A program made the position numbers and the translations under genes. The notes under the pieces were generated by a model. It saw only the letters and a program-made list of their open reading frames with translations, did not search any database and was not told where the DNA came from. Positions 42,926-55,393 of a stretch of 64,000 nt of DNA are shown in pieces (positions within the stretch are counted from its first letter, which is position 1; every line of letters begins with the position of its first letter). The DNA is from Zygnema circumcarinatum (taxonomy: Eukaryota; Streptophyta; Zygnematophyceae; Zygnematales; Zygnemataceae): positions 2,436,750 to 2,500,749 of the forward strand of contig CM074815.1 in assembly GCA_037447605.1 (NCBI GenBank), in the 5' to 3' direction.

Positions 42926-45900
42926 TCATGTCGATGGAACGGCCTTGTCGTAGTGGAAGTAGATTCCAAAATTGTGCATTTGTTGGTCGTATTCGACCTG
43001 AACTTGCATGCCCTCCAAGTCTGAACATGCACAAAACACAGAGGTGAGGTTAGTGAAACAATGAAACGTTACAGTCCTGTCGATTCCACAGCATGCGGCA
43101 CAAGATTGAAACATCACTTTGTCCTTCTCTGCAACGTCTGCAATTGTTGTCTTGAAAATGGAAGAAGAGGATAACTATCTTACCGAGAGAAACGATCGTT
43201 TTTTGTGAGTCGCCCACCAAAGGAAACAGGTCTTCATCTGCATCTCTCGGCCTAAGTTTCTCTGCAATTGCTGCAATCAGTGTTGAAGCGGACTGATGGT
43301 AAAAATCCCCTGAATTCCGTGGTGATTGTTGAGTCGGGCTCCTTTGGGTATTAGACGCACACAAATTCTGACTGCCGTTACTCCATGATCGAAACTGCTT
43401 ATCTCCTACGATCCTGTCAGGCCCACCAGTTTGGGATCGAGCCTGCGATGATGGATACGAATGTGATGCGTTCGGAGAGTTACCGCCTTTCCAATGTCGA
43501 ACTTTTGGGGGAAGGCCGGGACTGCGACAGGACAAGGGACTGCCCTGAGGTGGAGATGTCGGGGAGCATGAGCTTTTCCGACTGAACCGGTCATGAGGGC
43601 TTCCTGAGAAAGCTTCCGCCAATTGGGGACTTGTCGGAGCGGACGGGGGAGACGTTGGAAAATGGGGTACTTGTATCGATGAAAGTTCGCTTTGAGGGTT
43701 TCCAAGAGGAGATCTTGCGAGTAAAGTCGAGGCATGGGGAGACGGCGGTTTCATGCTGTGAAGAGAGATTTTTGAACGTGTTTGTATGTCGCCTTGATGC
43801 TGCTTGTGAAATTGTGGGTAAGAGTTCCATGTCCCATTGCCAAGTCGCTGGCTGCAGTGTCGTTGAATCCACGAATGAGCTGCAAGTAAAGGAGAACATC
43901 ATGGGGAAATGTATGTCTTAGCAAACAGAAAAGAACAGAGAAAAGGGAGCAGAACCTACTTTTCCTAACGCTGTTTAAAACTCTGCCCGAAATGACAACA
44001 GCTTGCGAATACACCAGGTTGGGTGCTTCGTTTTAAGCGCACAAGTGTACCTTGAACCTCCTCTGGTGTTATCCTTTTTGTCGGATCTTTGCATAGCATT
44101 CGGCAGACGAGGTCTTTCGCCTGTGATGAAATGGCGCGCCACGGTCCCTTCTCGATATCAAAAACTCCGGTTTGAATCTTCATAAAGATATCCTTTGTTG
44201 TTTCACCAAAGAATGGGGGAACCCCACAAAGGAGTGTGTAGAAGATCACTCCCAAACTCCACATGTCCGCCTCGAGTCCATACGAACAGTTTAGAACCTC
44301 TGGTGCTATGTAGTACCTGCATCAGCACCCGAGGTTAAGGGTCAGGAACCGAAACGTGCCAACGAGTAAAGGGAAAATCATCCATCATAATCTGCCTCTT
44401 AGGGCTCGCTCTCGCGCCCATACCCGTTTCCTCCCTTTCCTCTCGAAACTTCCTCCTCTCCCTGCTTCTTAGTCCCTCTCCCTTCTTCCGCAGCGTCTCT
44501 CTGCCCACCTTCGCTCTATTCCCTTCCTCTTCCTCTTCGTTGGCCCTCCTCCCCCTTTCCCCCTCCCTTCTCCTCCTTCCCCACTCCTTCTTCCCTCCCT
44601 CCTCTCTCTACTCACCCTCCATCTCCTTCATTTCCCCCCAGACAACAAGGAAAGCTGGCACTCACTGTGTCCCCACTGGCTTGGTGAGCTTCACGCCTTC
44701 CGTAATGTAGACCGCCTGCCCGAAGTCGACCACCTTGACGTCGACATGTGAGCGCGTGGAAGTGAGCAGAATGTTCTCGGGCTTCAGGTCGCGGTGCATT
44801 ATGCCCTTCTTGCCGCAGAGGCGCAGAAAGGACGCGAGGGAGAAGCAAATCTGCGCCGCGTCCTCCTCCGGAAAGCTCGTCCGCTGCTTGATCCGCTCGA
44901 AGAGGTCGCCGCCCTCGCAGAGCTCCATCATGATGTGCACGTTCTGCTCTCCAAGGAAAACCGAGAGAGTTGAACACCGGGGGACGGGGTTAAGATGTAA
45001 TGTAGATTTTTTACAAGAGAGTTATTTCTTAGTCGCGATCATAGTTGCACTATTCGCGTTTTTCTGCTTTCTATGCGTGGGATGGGTGACTTTCGACGAA
45101 TGGATACTTCGCGTAAAGTTCGTACCTTTGCACCCTCCCTAATTTGGATTTTCCCCACTACTATCTCATAACCAAGTTCAACACTCACAATTCACTTTTA
45201 AATTTAGAGGACTTGAAAGGAGTTTGAAATTTAAAGATTTTCCACCTTCGGGTTAAAGAGCTAGAATTGCAATTACTTTAAGGTTTATGGTCTTGAGAAC
45301 ATGGTAAAATGGCCGGAGTAACCTGGCACCAATACTGAGACTTTGAGTCATATACTTTGACTACAAGGGTAGGGACAATGGCGTCTCATGGACCTAATGC
45401 GAACTGACAAAGTGCCCGCTTAACAATGATGATGATTGAGGCCATGCTCACGAGACTTGCTTGCTTGCTACTCTATATTTAGAATAAATTTCAGAGGTCT
45501 GAACTGGCCCATGTCGCTGTCCCCGAGAAAGCCCCCCTGCCCCTCCCTCCCTCACCTGCTCGTCCTCCACCACCCGCCGCATGCCGACCACCGCCGGATG
45601 GCCCTTCAGCGCCTCCAACACGCGCACCTCCGCGCGCACATTCTCGAGATCAGAGGCTGACGTCATGCGGCTCTTCGGCATCGTTTTGCACGCGAGGCGC
45701 TCGCCCGCATGCGCGTCCACGCACGAGCGCACCACGCCGGTGCGGCCCTCGCCCAGCTGCGGCCCGAAGCTGTACTGCTGTGCTACCGACCCGTACGGAA
45801 TGCCGAGAATGTGGCGAGTCGAGATCGGACATGGCTGCTGCCCCGCACTGCCCGCCGGCTTTCTGCCTGGCTGCGACTCCGTCGCCATATGCGCGCTGCG

Positions 45901-46002
45901 CTCGTGAAACTCCAGCGGTCTCGACGCCCCGTCCAGCGCTGCATATGGCAGAGCCGAGCGTGCCGTGTGCACCTCCTGCAGGTGGCGGCGGGTCTCGTCC
46001 AT
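42926..46002 (-). CDS. CDPK-like Ser/Thr protein kinase without EF-hands (K4)
   Basis: Fourth kinase paralog and the longest. Five exons: 46002-45556, 44943-44666, 44316-44051, 43879-43184, 43020-42926; 593 residues in frame. The ATG at 46002 has a strong context (GCCATGG). The pre-domain motif is ILGIPYGSVAQQYSFG. The glycine-rich loop is LGEGRTGVV, ATP-binding Lys is about residue 106, HRDLKPEN has Asp201 and DFGQA begins near 222. IAPEV replaces VAPEV, and GPWRAIS leads into the C-lobe end, where AHSWIQRHC replaces the usual HPW. The tail is about 270 residues long, Ser/Pro/Gln-rich, with several TSPP/SPRN-type proline-directed Ser/Thr sites. A unique fifth exon encodes a Tyr/His/Asp-rich end (about 30 residues) not seen in the other copies. 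No EF-hand is visible. Intron 2 (44317-44665) is pyrimidine-rich. Confidence 0.86.
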
Positions 46003-46220
46003 GGCTGCCCTCCTCCTCCTCCTCTTCCTCCTCCTCCTCCTCCGTCTCCTCCTTCCCGCGTCCGCCCCTTCATCCGGCGAGGGAGGGAGCGCTCGTGCGG
46101 CAGCCGGCAGCGCCCTCCGCCGCTTTTTGAATGCCCGCCCTGCCGTGGCCGCCGCGCCGCCGGCTGACGTGGTCCGCCCGCACGTGCGATAATTGCCTTC
46201 TGCGGGGGGGGGTACAAACT

Positions 46221-46346
46221 GTACGGACCAACTCACGTGACCGTGGATGGCTGCAGCCCGTCGAACAGTGACCGTACGACGTACCATGTACGGCTAGTGT
46301 ACGAATTATGTACGAATATGCAATTGGATGTACGGCAAATGTACGG
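46221..46346. promoter_or_regulatory. Cluster of GTACG (SBP-core-like) motifs upstream of K4
   Basis: Within 126 bases GTAC occurs eight times, nearly always as GTACG or GTACGG (46221, 46273, 46281, 46288, 46299, 46310, 46330, 46341). GTAC is the core bound by SBP-box transcription factors in green plants. The cluster lies 220-345 bases upstream of the K4 start codon. Regulatory use is inference. Confidence 0.4.
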
Positions 46347-47347
46347 CCATGACGAAACGAAAGGACCAGGTGTTTAGGGCGGCAGGGTCCGTCCAGCGGC
46401 CGCCACGCGGCGGCCGACCAGCGCGCCCGGGCGGGCGGATTGGGGGGGGGGGCGGGGGCAATGGAGGCGGGTGAGCGGGACACGTGGCGGCCTCAGAGCT
46501 CGTTTAAGGACCGGCGGATCCAGCGCTGCGATGGCGGCCTGGTATTCACGATCTGGCAGCCACGTGGCAGGCTCCAGATTTTAAGATCGTGCATGAAATC
46601 TCAATTTTGTTCTCACGTGGTTTGTCGTGTTTGGGTCGTTCAAGGGACTCGGATTCTGATTGGGCGTTACTTCTCGGAATATCTAATATTTATGATTGTC
46701 GGCTAATCGTGCGGCAGAATTCTGATCTTTCGTGATCTTTCCGTCAAAACGACAAAGTGGCGTTATAGATGACACGTAAAGGACACGTGCTTCTATCGTG
46801 ACGGGGAGGGATTCGTGGGAGATAAATTCCGTACGCTATGTCGTGTAGCGGGCATGAAATGACTTCTGGCCTGACAGCGTGGCACGACCCCATAATTTGG
46901 CGCCACGTGGGCCACTGGACCGTCGCTTCCGGCCGGTCAACGGCGAGTGCGATTCGCGGCGAACGTTTCCATGTGCATAGTCTCAAGAACGCTGTGGAAC
47001 CCATGTGAGCGGTGAGAGGACCGTATGTTGGTTGTCTGAACCGCGATCATGGAACTGTTCGAACTGCGGGGACAGTGCACCGCGGCAAGTATGAACAGCA
47101 CGTAGCAATGTTGAAATGTTGTTGTGGGGGGCAACTTGAGTTGTTGAACAATGTTCCGCCTCTAGGCATGGTCGCTTTCGAGCATTTCCGACATTGCATA
47201 TCTTCCTTTACATACCATTGGCTGCAAAGCGCAGGACAAGTGAAATGATGTGTCATATGGCACTCGCGATATGGTCAAAAGCAAAAAGTTCAACGCTGAC
47301 TCACCACACTGTACAAAACAAGCATGAAGAAGACAAAGGGATGTGGC

Positions 47348-47564
47348 ATTAATCTCACGATGGCGATGCCATCAAATGTAATGGACAAAATCAGCATGGG
47401 GAACCACGAGGAATTGGTCGCAAAGGACCTAAGGTCAACGGAAAAAACTCGGAGCGGAACGCTACGACTACTCGCAGTCGCAACAACGCTTCAAGCCCTC
47501 CTTCGAAGCAGCCGCAAAGGTCGCCGATGTGAGGCACATCGCGCGGAGGGAGGGAGCGGCGGAA
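47348..47564. repeat. Dispersed repeat, copy B
   Basis: Second copy of the repeat at 5125-5324, in the same orientation, with small indels. The hairpin-forming GATGTGAGGCACATCGCG block and the GGAGGGAGCGGCGGAAG block at the right end are well conserved. It lies 3' of the minus-strand CPDase gene. Confidence 0.7.
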
Positions 47565-47646
47565 GGCCAATCGGCACGGTCACATGAAGACATGGGTACA
47601 GGAATCAAGGATCATGAGTTTCAACAAAACTCGCAGTATTCAGAAA

Positions 47647-49724
47647 TCACGCCTCCGTTCCAGTTAACGGGTATTCCGCTATCCGTTTCCAGGTGGTCAT
47701 GAGCTTGTCCTCTCCGTCCGTGAGGTACAGCGCGAAGCTGGACACCACAAACTCCATGTCCACAACGACGTCCGAGTGGTCGCTTTTCACGGTCTCCTTC
47801 ACGCGCTCCTTCTCGACCTCGCTGAGGTCCCCATAGAGGAGGCTGAGGTGCGGCATGTACCCTGCGCCAATACCAGCAAGCAGGCAGGCAAGGGATTTTA
47901 GGGGTTTTAGGACTTCCATTTTAGGGCAAGGGACAGGGGCAGGGCCCCCCTTCCCGTGTTAGCTTCCCGTAGAACACAAGCCAATGTGAAATTCTGAGAC
48001 TCTGAGCACGTTCCTATGTTGCATTTGGAGTCACGGGTCTTACATCCGCAGGCAAAGACTTATTTTTTTTTTTACGAGGGGAAAAAGAAAGAAACTTGAA
48101 CGAAGGAGGTTACAGGGCGGGCAAGAAGGCGGTGTTATTTCGTATGGGAAGGAACGATTCCAGAATTCTTGCCGGCCGGAAAAATGCCTCACCAGATGTG
48201 TTTGCAGGCGGAACCCCAAATGCTGCAGCTGCGCTCTGATTGGCCGCCATAACCTGCAAGTTTCTAATCGCATATGTGAGCAAACGTAAGAAAACAAAAA
48301 AGTTGGTTTCAGGACCTTTTTGATGATTTGGTAACCTTCCGCTGACGAGGCAACAATAGTCAGTGGTTTGCAAGCTTGAAACGGGAGCAAAAGAAGGAGG
48401 TCAAAGGCCTCGAGACCTGTTAGGTTTATTTGGTGCTTTTGGCTTTTCTTTGGTTTCTTGGTTACTGTGAAGACGAAGGCTGGTTTGAAAGGTTTGCCAG
48501 TTTGGGGTTAACACTTGCATGGCTAGAATCGCAGAACATCATGAGCTTATGCAGTGACTTCAGTTTCCGCAAAAGCGAACGGGTTTCAAGGAACTACGGG
48601 CTTCAGATTTCCGGTCGTTCAACCGACCGTGACTATTGACTCCCTTTTTTACTTTTTTTTTCAGCAGTTTGTTAGTTTAGACGGGTCTCAGGGCCAGGGC
48701 TGCTTATGGAGCTAGTGGTTTGAAGACTTTGGGTCAAGTTCCAAGACCCGGTAAATGATACACTTCAGTTAGTGGCTCACAAAATGAAGCACATCGCGGG
48801 GCTTCCAAGCATTTGAAGTCGTCACAACTTTAGGGTTTTTTGGATTTGTTGGACGACCTCTTCTGACGGAATGACGCGCAAGAAGACGCATTGGAAGTAC
48901 GATGCCCCGCTGGCGACCTCCAGAATGCGACACGTGTACGGCTGCAGAGAGGTGCAGAGGGCGGCAGTGCGGGCGGCGGCCTCCTCCTCGCTGAGCCCTG
49001 CACATCACTCCTGGGCGCCCACTGCATCACTGCTGCATCCGTAACATCACTTTGGTGCAGCTTTCAACAGCATCCTGCGACTAGAGCCAGACTTCTCCGC
49101 ACATTCTCCTCACTCATTGTTCTTAGTTTTCTTATTCTCATTACTCCTTTTTCGTATTGTTATGAGTAAGGAATTTTTAGGACTTCAAAACCATAATATT
49201 TTAAGAAAGTTTTAGGTTAAAAAAATACTCGTCCCAGAGTGCAGTGGCACCGATCAGGGCATTTTCCATTTTTTTCAGTCAAGTTGTTGAGTTTTTGTCG
49301 CCGTTTGAGCCTTGGTTTCAGTTTCTTCATGAAGCAGCGAGTTTACATTAAATCCCCTTCGATTCCATTCCTTCAGATTCGTCGTTTAAAGTAAAGCATT
49401 GTTCAGACCCAAGCAACGGGAATGCCTTGGCTTCCTCTCGACCATCGCTTTCCCTGAGACTGCCAATGGCCAGACCCCATGCACCCTCGTCCATGCCGTG
49501 GCAGCGCCCCCCTTAAACCCTAAGGAGACGAAACCCTAAAGCCGCGGCCCTGAGCCCTGAGCTGCGAGCGCATCACCTCGGCCGGCTCCCCCCAGCACGG
49601 TCACGTGCGGCTCGAAGGGCGGCGCCGCGTGGCGCGCACTGAGCTCCGCGACCAGCGCCTGCAGCCGCGCGCGCACCGCGCTCCCGGGGGGGGGCACCGC
49701 CCACACCGAGTACTGCGCCGCCAT
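47647..49724 (-). CDS. Cyclic phosphodiesterase (2H phosphoesterase, plant CPDase type)
   Basis: Four exons: 49724-49577, 48997-48858, 48253-48193, 47861-47647; 187 residues in frame, close to the 181 of the Arabidopsis enzyme. Plant CPDase opens ADP-ribose 1'',2''-cyclic phosphate, a by-product of tRNA splicing, and acts on other nucleoside 2',3'-cyclic phosphates in the cytosol. Both catalytic H-x-T/S motifs of the 2H family are present: EPHVTVLGG (about residue 42) and YMPHLSLLYGDL (about residue 119). Between them lies a segment with YFQCVFLRVIPSEE, as in the plant enzymes. The N-terminus MAAQYSVWAVPP also fits. Exon 2 would end at a weak GTCGTC donor, but phase and homology agree. The gene is divergent from the DOMON-b561 gene at 51234. 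Confidence 0.86.
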
Positions 49725-51233
49725 GGCTCGCTTGCTCGCCCTCCCTCCCTCACTTCCTCCCTCCCGCTTCCCCCGCTGTAAGGGATGGGGGAGGGGGGAT
49801 GGGCATCTATGTATGCGCCACCTCTCCCCCGTTCCATGTCCCTGTTGCAGTTATTGTTCGGGAACTGTCGCATGGAGCGCTGGCACATGGGCCGATTTTC
49901 AAAGGTGCTGCGATCGACCGTCGGTTGAACAAGGGATCAAGGGAGCGGCAGTGCTGGATCAACGGCAGCCGTATCGTCACAGGACCAATCACAGGACTGC
50001 ACGGCGGGAATGGGAAAGTTGACCTCCAGGCCAACATGATCAATCCAACCAGACCCATGATTGGTTGTGACGTGACAACGGGAACACACGTGGCAGTTGT
50101 TGATTGAGCCAGGAGGCGACCCTCGCGCTTCTTATTGGCCCATTCCGGTGCCGCTGTGGGCCGCACCGGCTCCTGCCGCGGACTGGCGTACCGCCACGTG
50201 TCCAATAAATCTGTTGTCTGGGTCTACCTGCTCCAGTCGTAATCGGGTCCAACTTTAAAATCAATGTCGGTGGATGTTGTCCTTTCTGGAACGCAATCGC
50301 CTCTCATTGGGCCAATCATCACTATCACGAGCCAGGGGATTTCTGTTGTCCTTTTCCCCCAATATCTTGGAAAACTTGATTACGTGGCGTGTTGTGATTG
50401 GCCAGTCAACGATGCCAAGAAGGCAGAAAGTTGACTTCAGGTCTCGGAAATCTCAGAGGATCCGCATTTTGACACGTGGAGTCTTATGAATGGGCCGTGA
50501 AGGCGCTGTACTTTTTGCTTTTTTAAGGTGGTGCCACCACGAGCCAATGGGGGACGGTATTCACACGTGCAGAAAAAGCCACTATTGCCACGCGTGTATC
50601 TCTGATTCGCGGGAAGGTTTGAGGGCGACAACGGACACCAGCCGGAGGGAGGGAGAGCGACAGTGAGAGAGGGAGAGGAGAGAAGGAGAGTGTGAGAGTG
50701 AGAGAGGGAGAGTGGGAAAGAAAGGGAGAGGGCGAGGGTGAGAAATAGAGAGAGAGAGAGGGGGGGAGTGAGAGTGAGGGAGAGAGAGAGTGAAAGAGAG
50801 GGAGAGAGAGGGAGACAGAAAGAGGTAGAAGCGGGAGTAGTCAAGGAGGGGATGCGGTGGGAGAGGCCCGGACAGGGAGAGAGCGAGAGGGGAGAGAGAG
50901 GAGGGGAGGCGGAGTGCAGGATTGCCAGCTCGCCCCTTTGAAAGGTGAAGGAGAATCCTAGGATTGAAAACTGGAGGGCAAAGGAACGAAACGAAATATT
51001 GAATTTGATATCTGCGGAATAAGTAGTCTTAACTGCTGCATTCCTCCATGATCTGTTAGTGCGCAATTCAATCAGTGGAACAACTCCTCGTCCTTTATTC
51101 GGAGGGAAGTGAAGTGACTTCCTCGAGCTTCGAGAATTGACTGGGACTTCAAAAAATCGAAGGGAAAGAAGCAGTCAGAGGAATAGGAATTAAAGAGAAG
51201 CGGTTCTCAAATTTAACAAGCTGCAATTCGAAG
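49725..51233. promoter_or_regulatory. Bidirectional promoter between CPDase and DOMON-b561 genes
   Basis: About 1.5 kb. G-box cores occur near 50089, 50196, 50473 and 50561, with ATTGG/CCAAT words near 50134, 50311 and 50545. A long GA-rich block (about 50645-50930) follows. The opposite strand of the GA block gives a long Ser/Leu/Pro frame that is not a gene. Confidence 0.45.
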
Positions 51234-54200
51234 ATGGAACCTGCGAGGCCCAGCATTTTCATGCGCTATTTCCAGCACATCTTATTGGTCGGAGGGATTC
51301 TGCTGTTAGCTGGCTCGGCTGACGGAGACCCTTTGAAAAAAAGGGTGGAATGTGCGCCCTCATGGATGACAGAATTCGACTGCGTGCACATAGAAATGGA
51401 AAGGTGCCACTTCTCTCCCTCCCTTTTTCATGCTTGAATGTTGTTGGGGGGTTTCGTATCGTGAGTGAATAGACTGAGAAGGGAAGCGGAAGAGAGGAGG
51501 GCGAGAGGGGCGAAGGGAGTGAGAGATAGTGGGAGAAAGTAAGGGACACGGGGGAATGGAGAACGGTGAACACGGGAGGGGGGAAGGAGTGAAGCAGAGT
51601 GAGGGAGTGAATAGGAGAGGGACGGAGAGCGAATGGAGAGGGAAGGAGTTCGAATGTATCCCCTACCTAAGAAAATGAGCTTGTCATACGTCAGCATCTT
51701 CGGCTTTAAAACTGTTCGACCGTGTCTCTACGTGTTTACTCCATCTAAAGATGCCCAGTATAGACTCTCTAAGCCTTTCCCTTTCTGCCCTTTTACATGT
51801 GCGTTTCCATGCTGTGCTGCTCTCAGTTTGGAAAAGTCGAGCCTCCATTGGAAGTGGACCGACCGAGGGATCAACTTCGCCGCGATTGACGGCCGCCTCC
51901 ATGGATGGCTCGGAATCTCGTTCTGTTCCGACTCCGTTCCACGCAACTGCAACAGCAGCGACGCCGTCATCTTCCAGTGGGCCGCGGGGGCCGCTTTGAA
52001 GTACAAAACGTACAGCCTCGTGAGGGCGCAGACCGAGGGAGCCATCTTGCAGGATTCGAAAAAGTGAGGGCGGGACACGGCTAATAGTGGTGCTTTCTCA
52101 CGTCTGTTTGTTGTGCTAGTTCATATGAATTGGGGTTCAGTTTCATGGAGTTCGCTGACTCCCTTAGAATTTTAACTTTGCCTTCAAGCAAGCCCTAAGT
52201 CCCATGTTTTCTTTGCCCTCTCACTTTGCTTTGACAGCTTCATCGTAAACGCATCATCAGAGACCCTCGGCGGTATCACAAGCATCCGGTATGAATCGCA
52301 AGCTCTGTTAAGCCCCTCCCCATCTTTCATTTTTTGGGGTCATGACCATTGTTGAAGCTTGGTCCTTCGGCTCGTTTTTTCCAAGGAAGGGCCAAGGTCG
52401 GCTATCACTAAACCAGTCGCCATAGAATAGCTGTCTCTTTCTTTTTCAGATTTCAGCGTTTCTTTGGCGACGGAGACGTTCCGATTTCGCCCACGAAGGC
52501 GATTCACTTGCAATGGGCGAAAGCAGATGACGAAATGCCAAACCAAAACTTGTTCAACAGAGAATGGTAAAATCTCTTCGACTCGCACTTTCGGAAGTTG
52601 ATGTAATCAGTTAATGCAGCATTTGTTTACACGTTTTGAATAGCGATTGCCATATTCTGTTTCTTAACTTTACTACGTTTTCTCTAACTGTCAGAGCCAA
52701 CTCCAATCTAGTCGTCAAGTCTAGCTGCTTCCTTCACGCCTTTTAATCAACTTCTAACTCAATCTCAATCGAGCAAAGAAAATGCAGGGACAAAGTTACA
52801 ATCCCCGTTTCCCTCGAGAACAGTACAGCAACCTCATCTTATGTGGAAGCCTTCACAACCATCTTCCGACGAATCACAGAGATCGGAACCGCTGCAAGAG
52901 TTGACCATTTTCCCAAGAGGGGATTGGTGAAGGGGCCCAACCAATTCGAATCCTCCCACCGCCACGCTCGCACTGACACTGATTCGAACCTGCAAGCTTC
53001 CTCCCACCCTCACCTAGCAGTCCCGGCACCTTCCCCTCAACCCTCTCTCCCTCCCTACTACCTCTCCTCTCCTCTAGATGAGTCGATATGGGTCGGCAGA
53101 AACCTGCATCGGACAATCCATGCCATCCTTATGTGGAGCGCATTCACCGTGTTTCTTCCTCTCGGAGCTCTTGTCGCCCGGCATTGCCAAGACTCAAATG
53201 CATGCGTGTCTACATGGTTCCACTACCATTGGGTCACTCAGGTACGCCCCTCGCACACACTCACAATCACCACCTTTCCGGCATGCTTAGAAGCTCACCT
53301 TTAACCTGTATAACCCAGCAACTAACCCTACGCATTGTTAGAGTAGAGAAAAACAAAATCATCTGCCTGACATTCATGTAATGTTGGTGCAGCTTGTCGG
53401 ATCGGCGGTCACCTTCATCGGCGCGGTCATCGCATTTGTGAAGTTCCGTGCGCTTCTGACCGTGCACGGCCTCCTCGGCGTCGCCGTTCTCGCCCTCCTC
53501 GCGGTGCAGCTCGGCCTCGGCGCGCTGCGGCCCCCCGTGGGGGGGAAGAGCAGGGCAACGTGGTACGGCCTCAAGCCTTCAAAAGCTTACCTCCTACTCA
53601 ATTCGTTTAAGCCCATCTCAGATTTCGGAACATTCCAGGGAGTTCTTTTGATTCGTTTGAATCGACGTAGTCGAACAGGTCAATGTGGTCCCTCGCATGT
53701 CTCTCTATATTTCCCCTTCGCTCTCTCTCTCTCTCTCCCCATCTCTAGTATTGTATATTCTCTGTCCATTTTTCCGCTATCTTGCGACCCCTCGTTTTGG
53801 CTCGTTCCGTCCTTGCCCACTCGCTCACACTCCGTCCTTCCTCCTCTCCGCCCGTTGCCCTCTCCGCCATTTCCCCGCTCCCCCCCCCTTCCTCCTCTCT
53901 CTTTCTCCTCTCTCTCTCTCTCTCTTTCTCTCCATCTGTCTCCCCATTCCTCCCCTATTCCCTCTTTCCCATCCCGTCTCGCTCTACTCTCTCTCTCCCC
54001 CTCTCCCTCCATCCCCTTCCTGCATCTTCGTCGTCCTTTATCCTCCCTCCCTCTCCCTCTCCCTCTCTGTCTCGCTCTCTCTCTCTCTCTCCGTACGTGC
54101 AGGTCGGTTACGCACAAAACGGTGGGAATGCTCGTTCTTGTCTCAGGCCTCGTGAACGTGCAGTTTGGCTTGTGGCTGTACACCCACAAGGCAGGCATTT

Positions 54201-54707
54201 ACTTGGGGGTGAGCCCCGAAGTCCCCTCACTTGCCGGGGCGGGAAGGAGACGCGAATGCTTTGTTTGACATGATGTTAAATACCATCTGCTATTTCAAAC
54301 TCTTCCCTTCGCATGAATAATTCCCTTGTCAGCAACCCCCTCCCCCATCCCCTCCCCCTCTAACTTCGGCGGCGCTGTGTTGGATGCAGTGGCTGTATTG
54401 GGCTGTTCTCGGCCAGATCGGCATTTTGATCATCATTTACATCCTTTTGGAAGGCAATCGATGCCGGAACGCGGAGATCGACGAGCCCCCGGAGCTTCCC
54501 GTCACGGCCAGCAAACCGGGGATCGCTTCCAGCGGCGGATTCCGATCAAGGAGCCAAAAATTTACTCCCGGAAATCGCCTCCGACCGCTTCCGATCACTC
54601 GGGAAATTCCCGTCCTCGTCACCGTGAGCCGGTCCCTCCGCGGGCAGCAGTACTTGCGCACTCTCAGCCCGAGCCCCACTGGGTTCACCAAAGTTGACCT
54701 AAAATGA
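51234..54707 (+). CDS. DOMON and cytochrome b561 domain protein (CYBDOM)
   Basis: Membrane haemoprotein expected to pass electrons, typically from ascorbate, across the plasma membrane. Eight exons in frame: 51234-51403, 51827-52063, 52238-52288, 52450-52566, 52788-53241, 53393-53562, 54103-54208, 54390-54707; 540 residues. Residues 1-31 form a signal peptide (ILLVGGILLLAGSADG). The DOMON domain (about 45-205) includes LHWKWTDRG and GRLHGWLGISFC. The b561 domain (about 295-450) keeps four haem-type histidines, in LHRTIHAILMW, WFHYHW, LLTVHGLL and VTHKTVGM. A final span (WAVLGQIGILIIIYILL) is followed by a basic cytosolic tail of about 85 residues. A His/Ser/Pro-rich linker of roughly 60 residues separates the two domains. 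The 54103 exon sits behind a CT-rich intron. The gene is divergent from CPDase and convergent with K5. Confidence 0.9.
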
Positions 54708-55393
54708 GCCATTTTTGCAGCCCATACTCACTTATGGGGCCGGAGTATCCTCCTACTTCTTGTACACTGAGGGTGAGTTGGGTGAGCGCTTTGCAGCAAA
54801 GCTCTCTTAAAAAATGCCTATAGTTCCAGAATTCTCTTAGGGTAGAGGTAGGTATTTCAGGTTCTTTGAATGTGAAGAACCTTTTGCGTAGATGACGGAA
54901 CGACACCGTCTTTAAGTTGCCTTCAAAGTGTTCAATAGTTCGAGCCTTGAAGGTGGGCCAGTCGAGCAGCGTAACCACACAGAGAGATTAAAAAGCGGCG
55001 CATCGCTTTGAAAAATGAAGTATGTCGTGCAGCATCCTGCTGATGTTGCGCGCTCTTAAAGTTGGGGGTATTGGAGGTAGTAAGAGAGCCACAGGGAGCC
55101 ATGGATGCTCGCGCTGATGTTGTCATCAGATGGTGCTTCATGTTGTGTACAGTCCTCGCGATTTCTTAACTTACATGAATACTTGGCATGCATGCATGCA
55201 TGCGTGTCTTCAGACGGCCTTGAGATTGTGTCGTTCGTAGTCAGAGGAGGATCTGCGTGGCTGGCAACCATTGAATCAACCATCTTCTTCAATAGTTGCT
55301 CAGGTCTCGAATCAATCAATGGTTGGCAGCTAGGGATGGCAGGTTGTACGGATTTTGATATTTTTCGTTTTTTTTTTCAAGGGTAGTGCTAAA

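Larger units (their letters stand above)
46003..47646. promoter_or_regulatory. K4 promoter and CPDase 3' flank
   Basis: Upstream of K4. A CTC-rich block (46010-46070) precedes a dense cluster of GTACG words (46221-46346). G-box cores follow near 46190, 46236, 46479, 46560, 46615, 46785 and 46903; several are the full GCCACGTGG form. Copy B of the dispersed repeat lies at 47348-47564. No gene is supported between the two. Confidence 0.5.

Noticed and set aside
50437-51066. 209-codon minus-strand Ser/Leu/Pro frame
   Set aside because: Complement of the GA-rich promoter block; repeat translation only.
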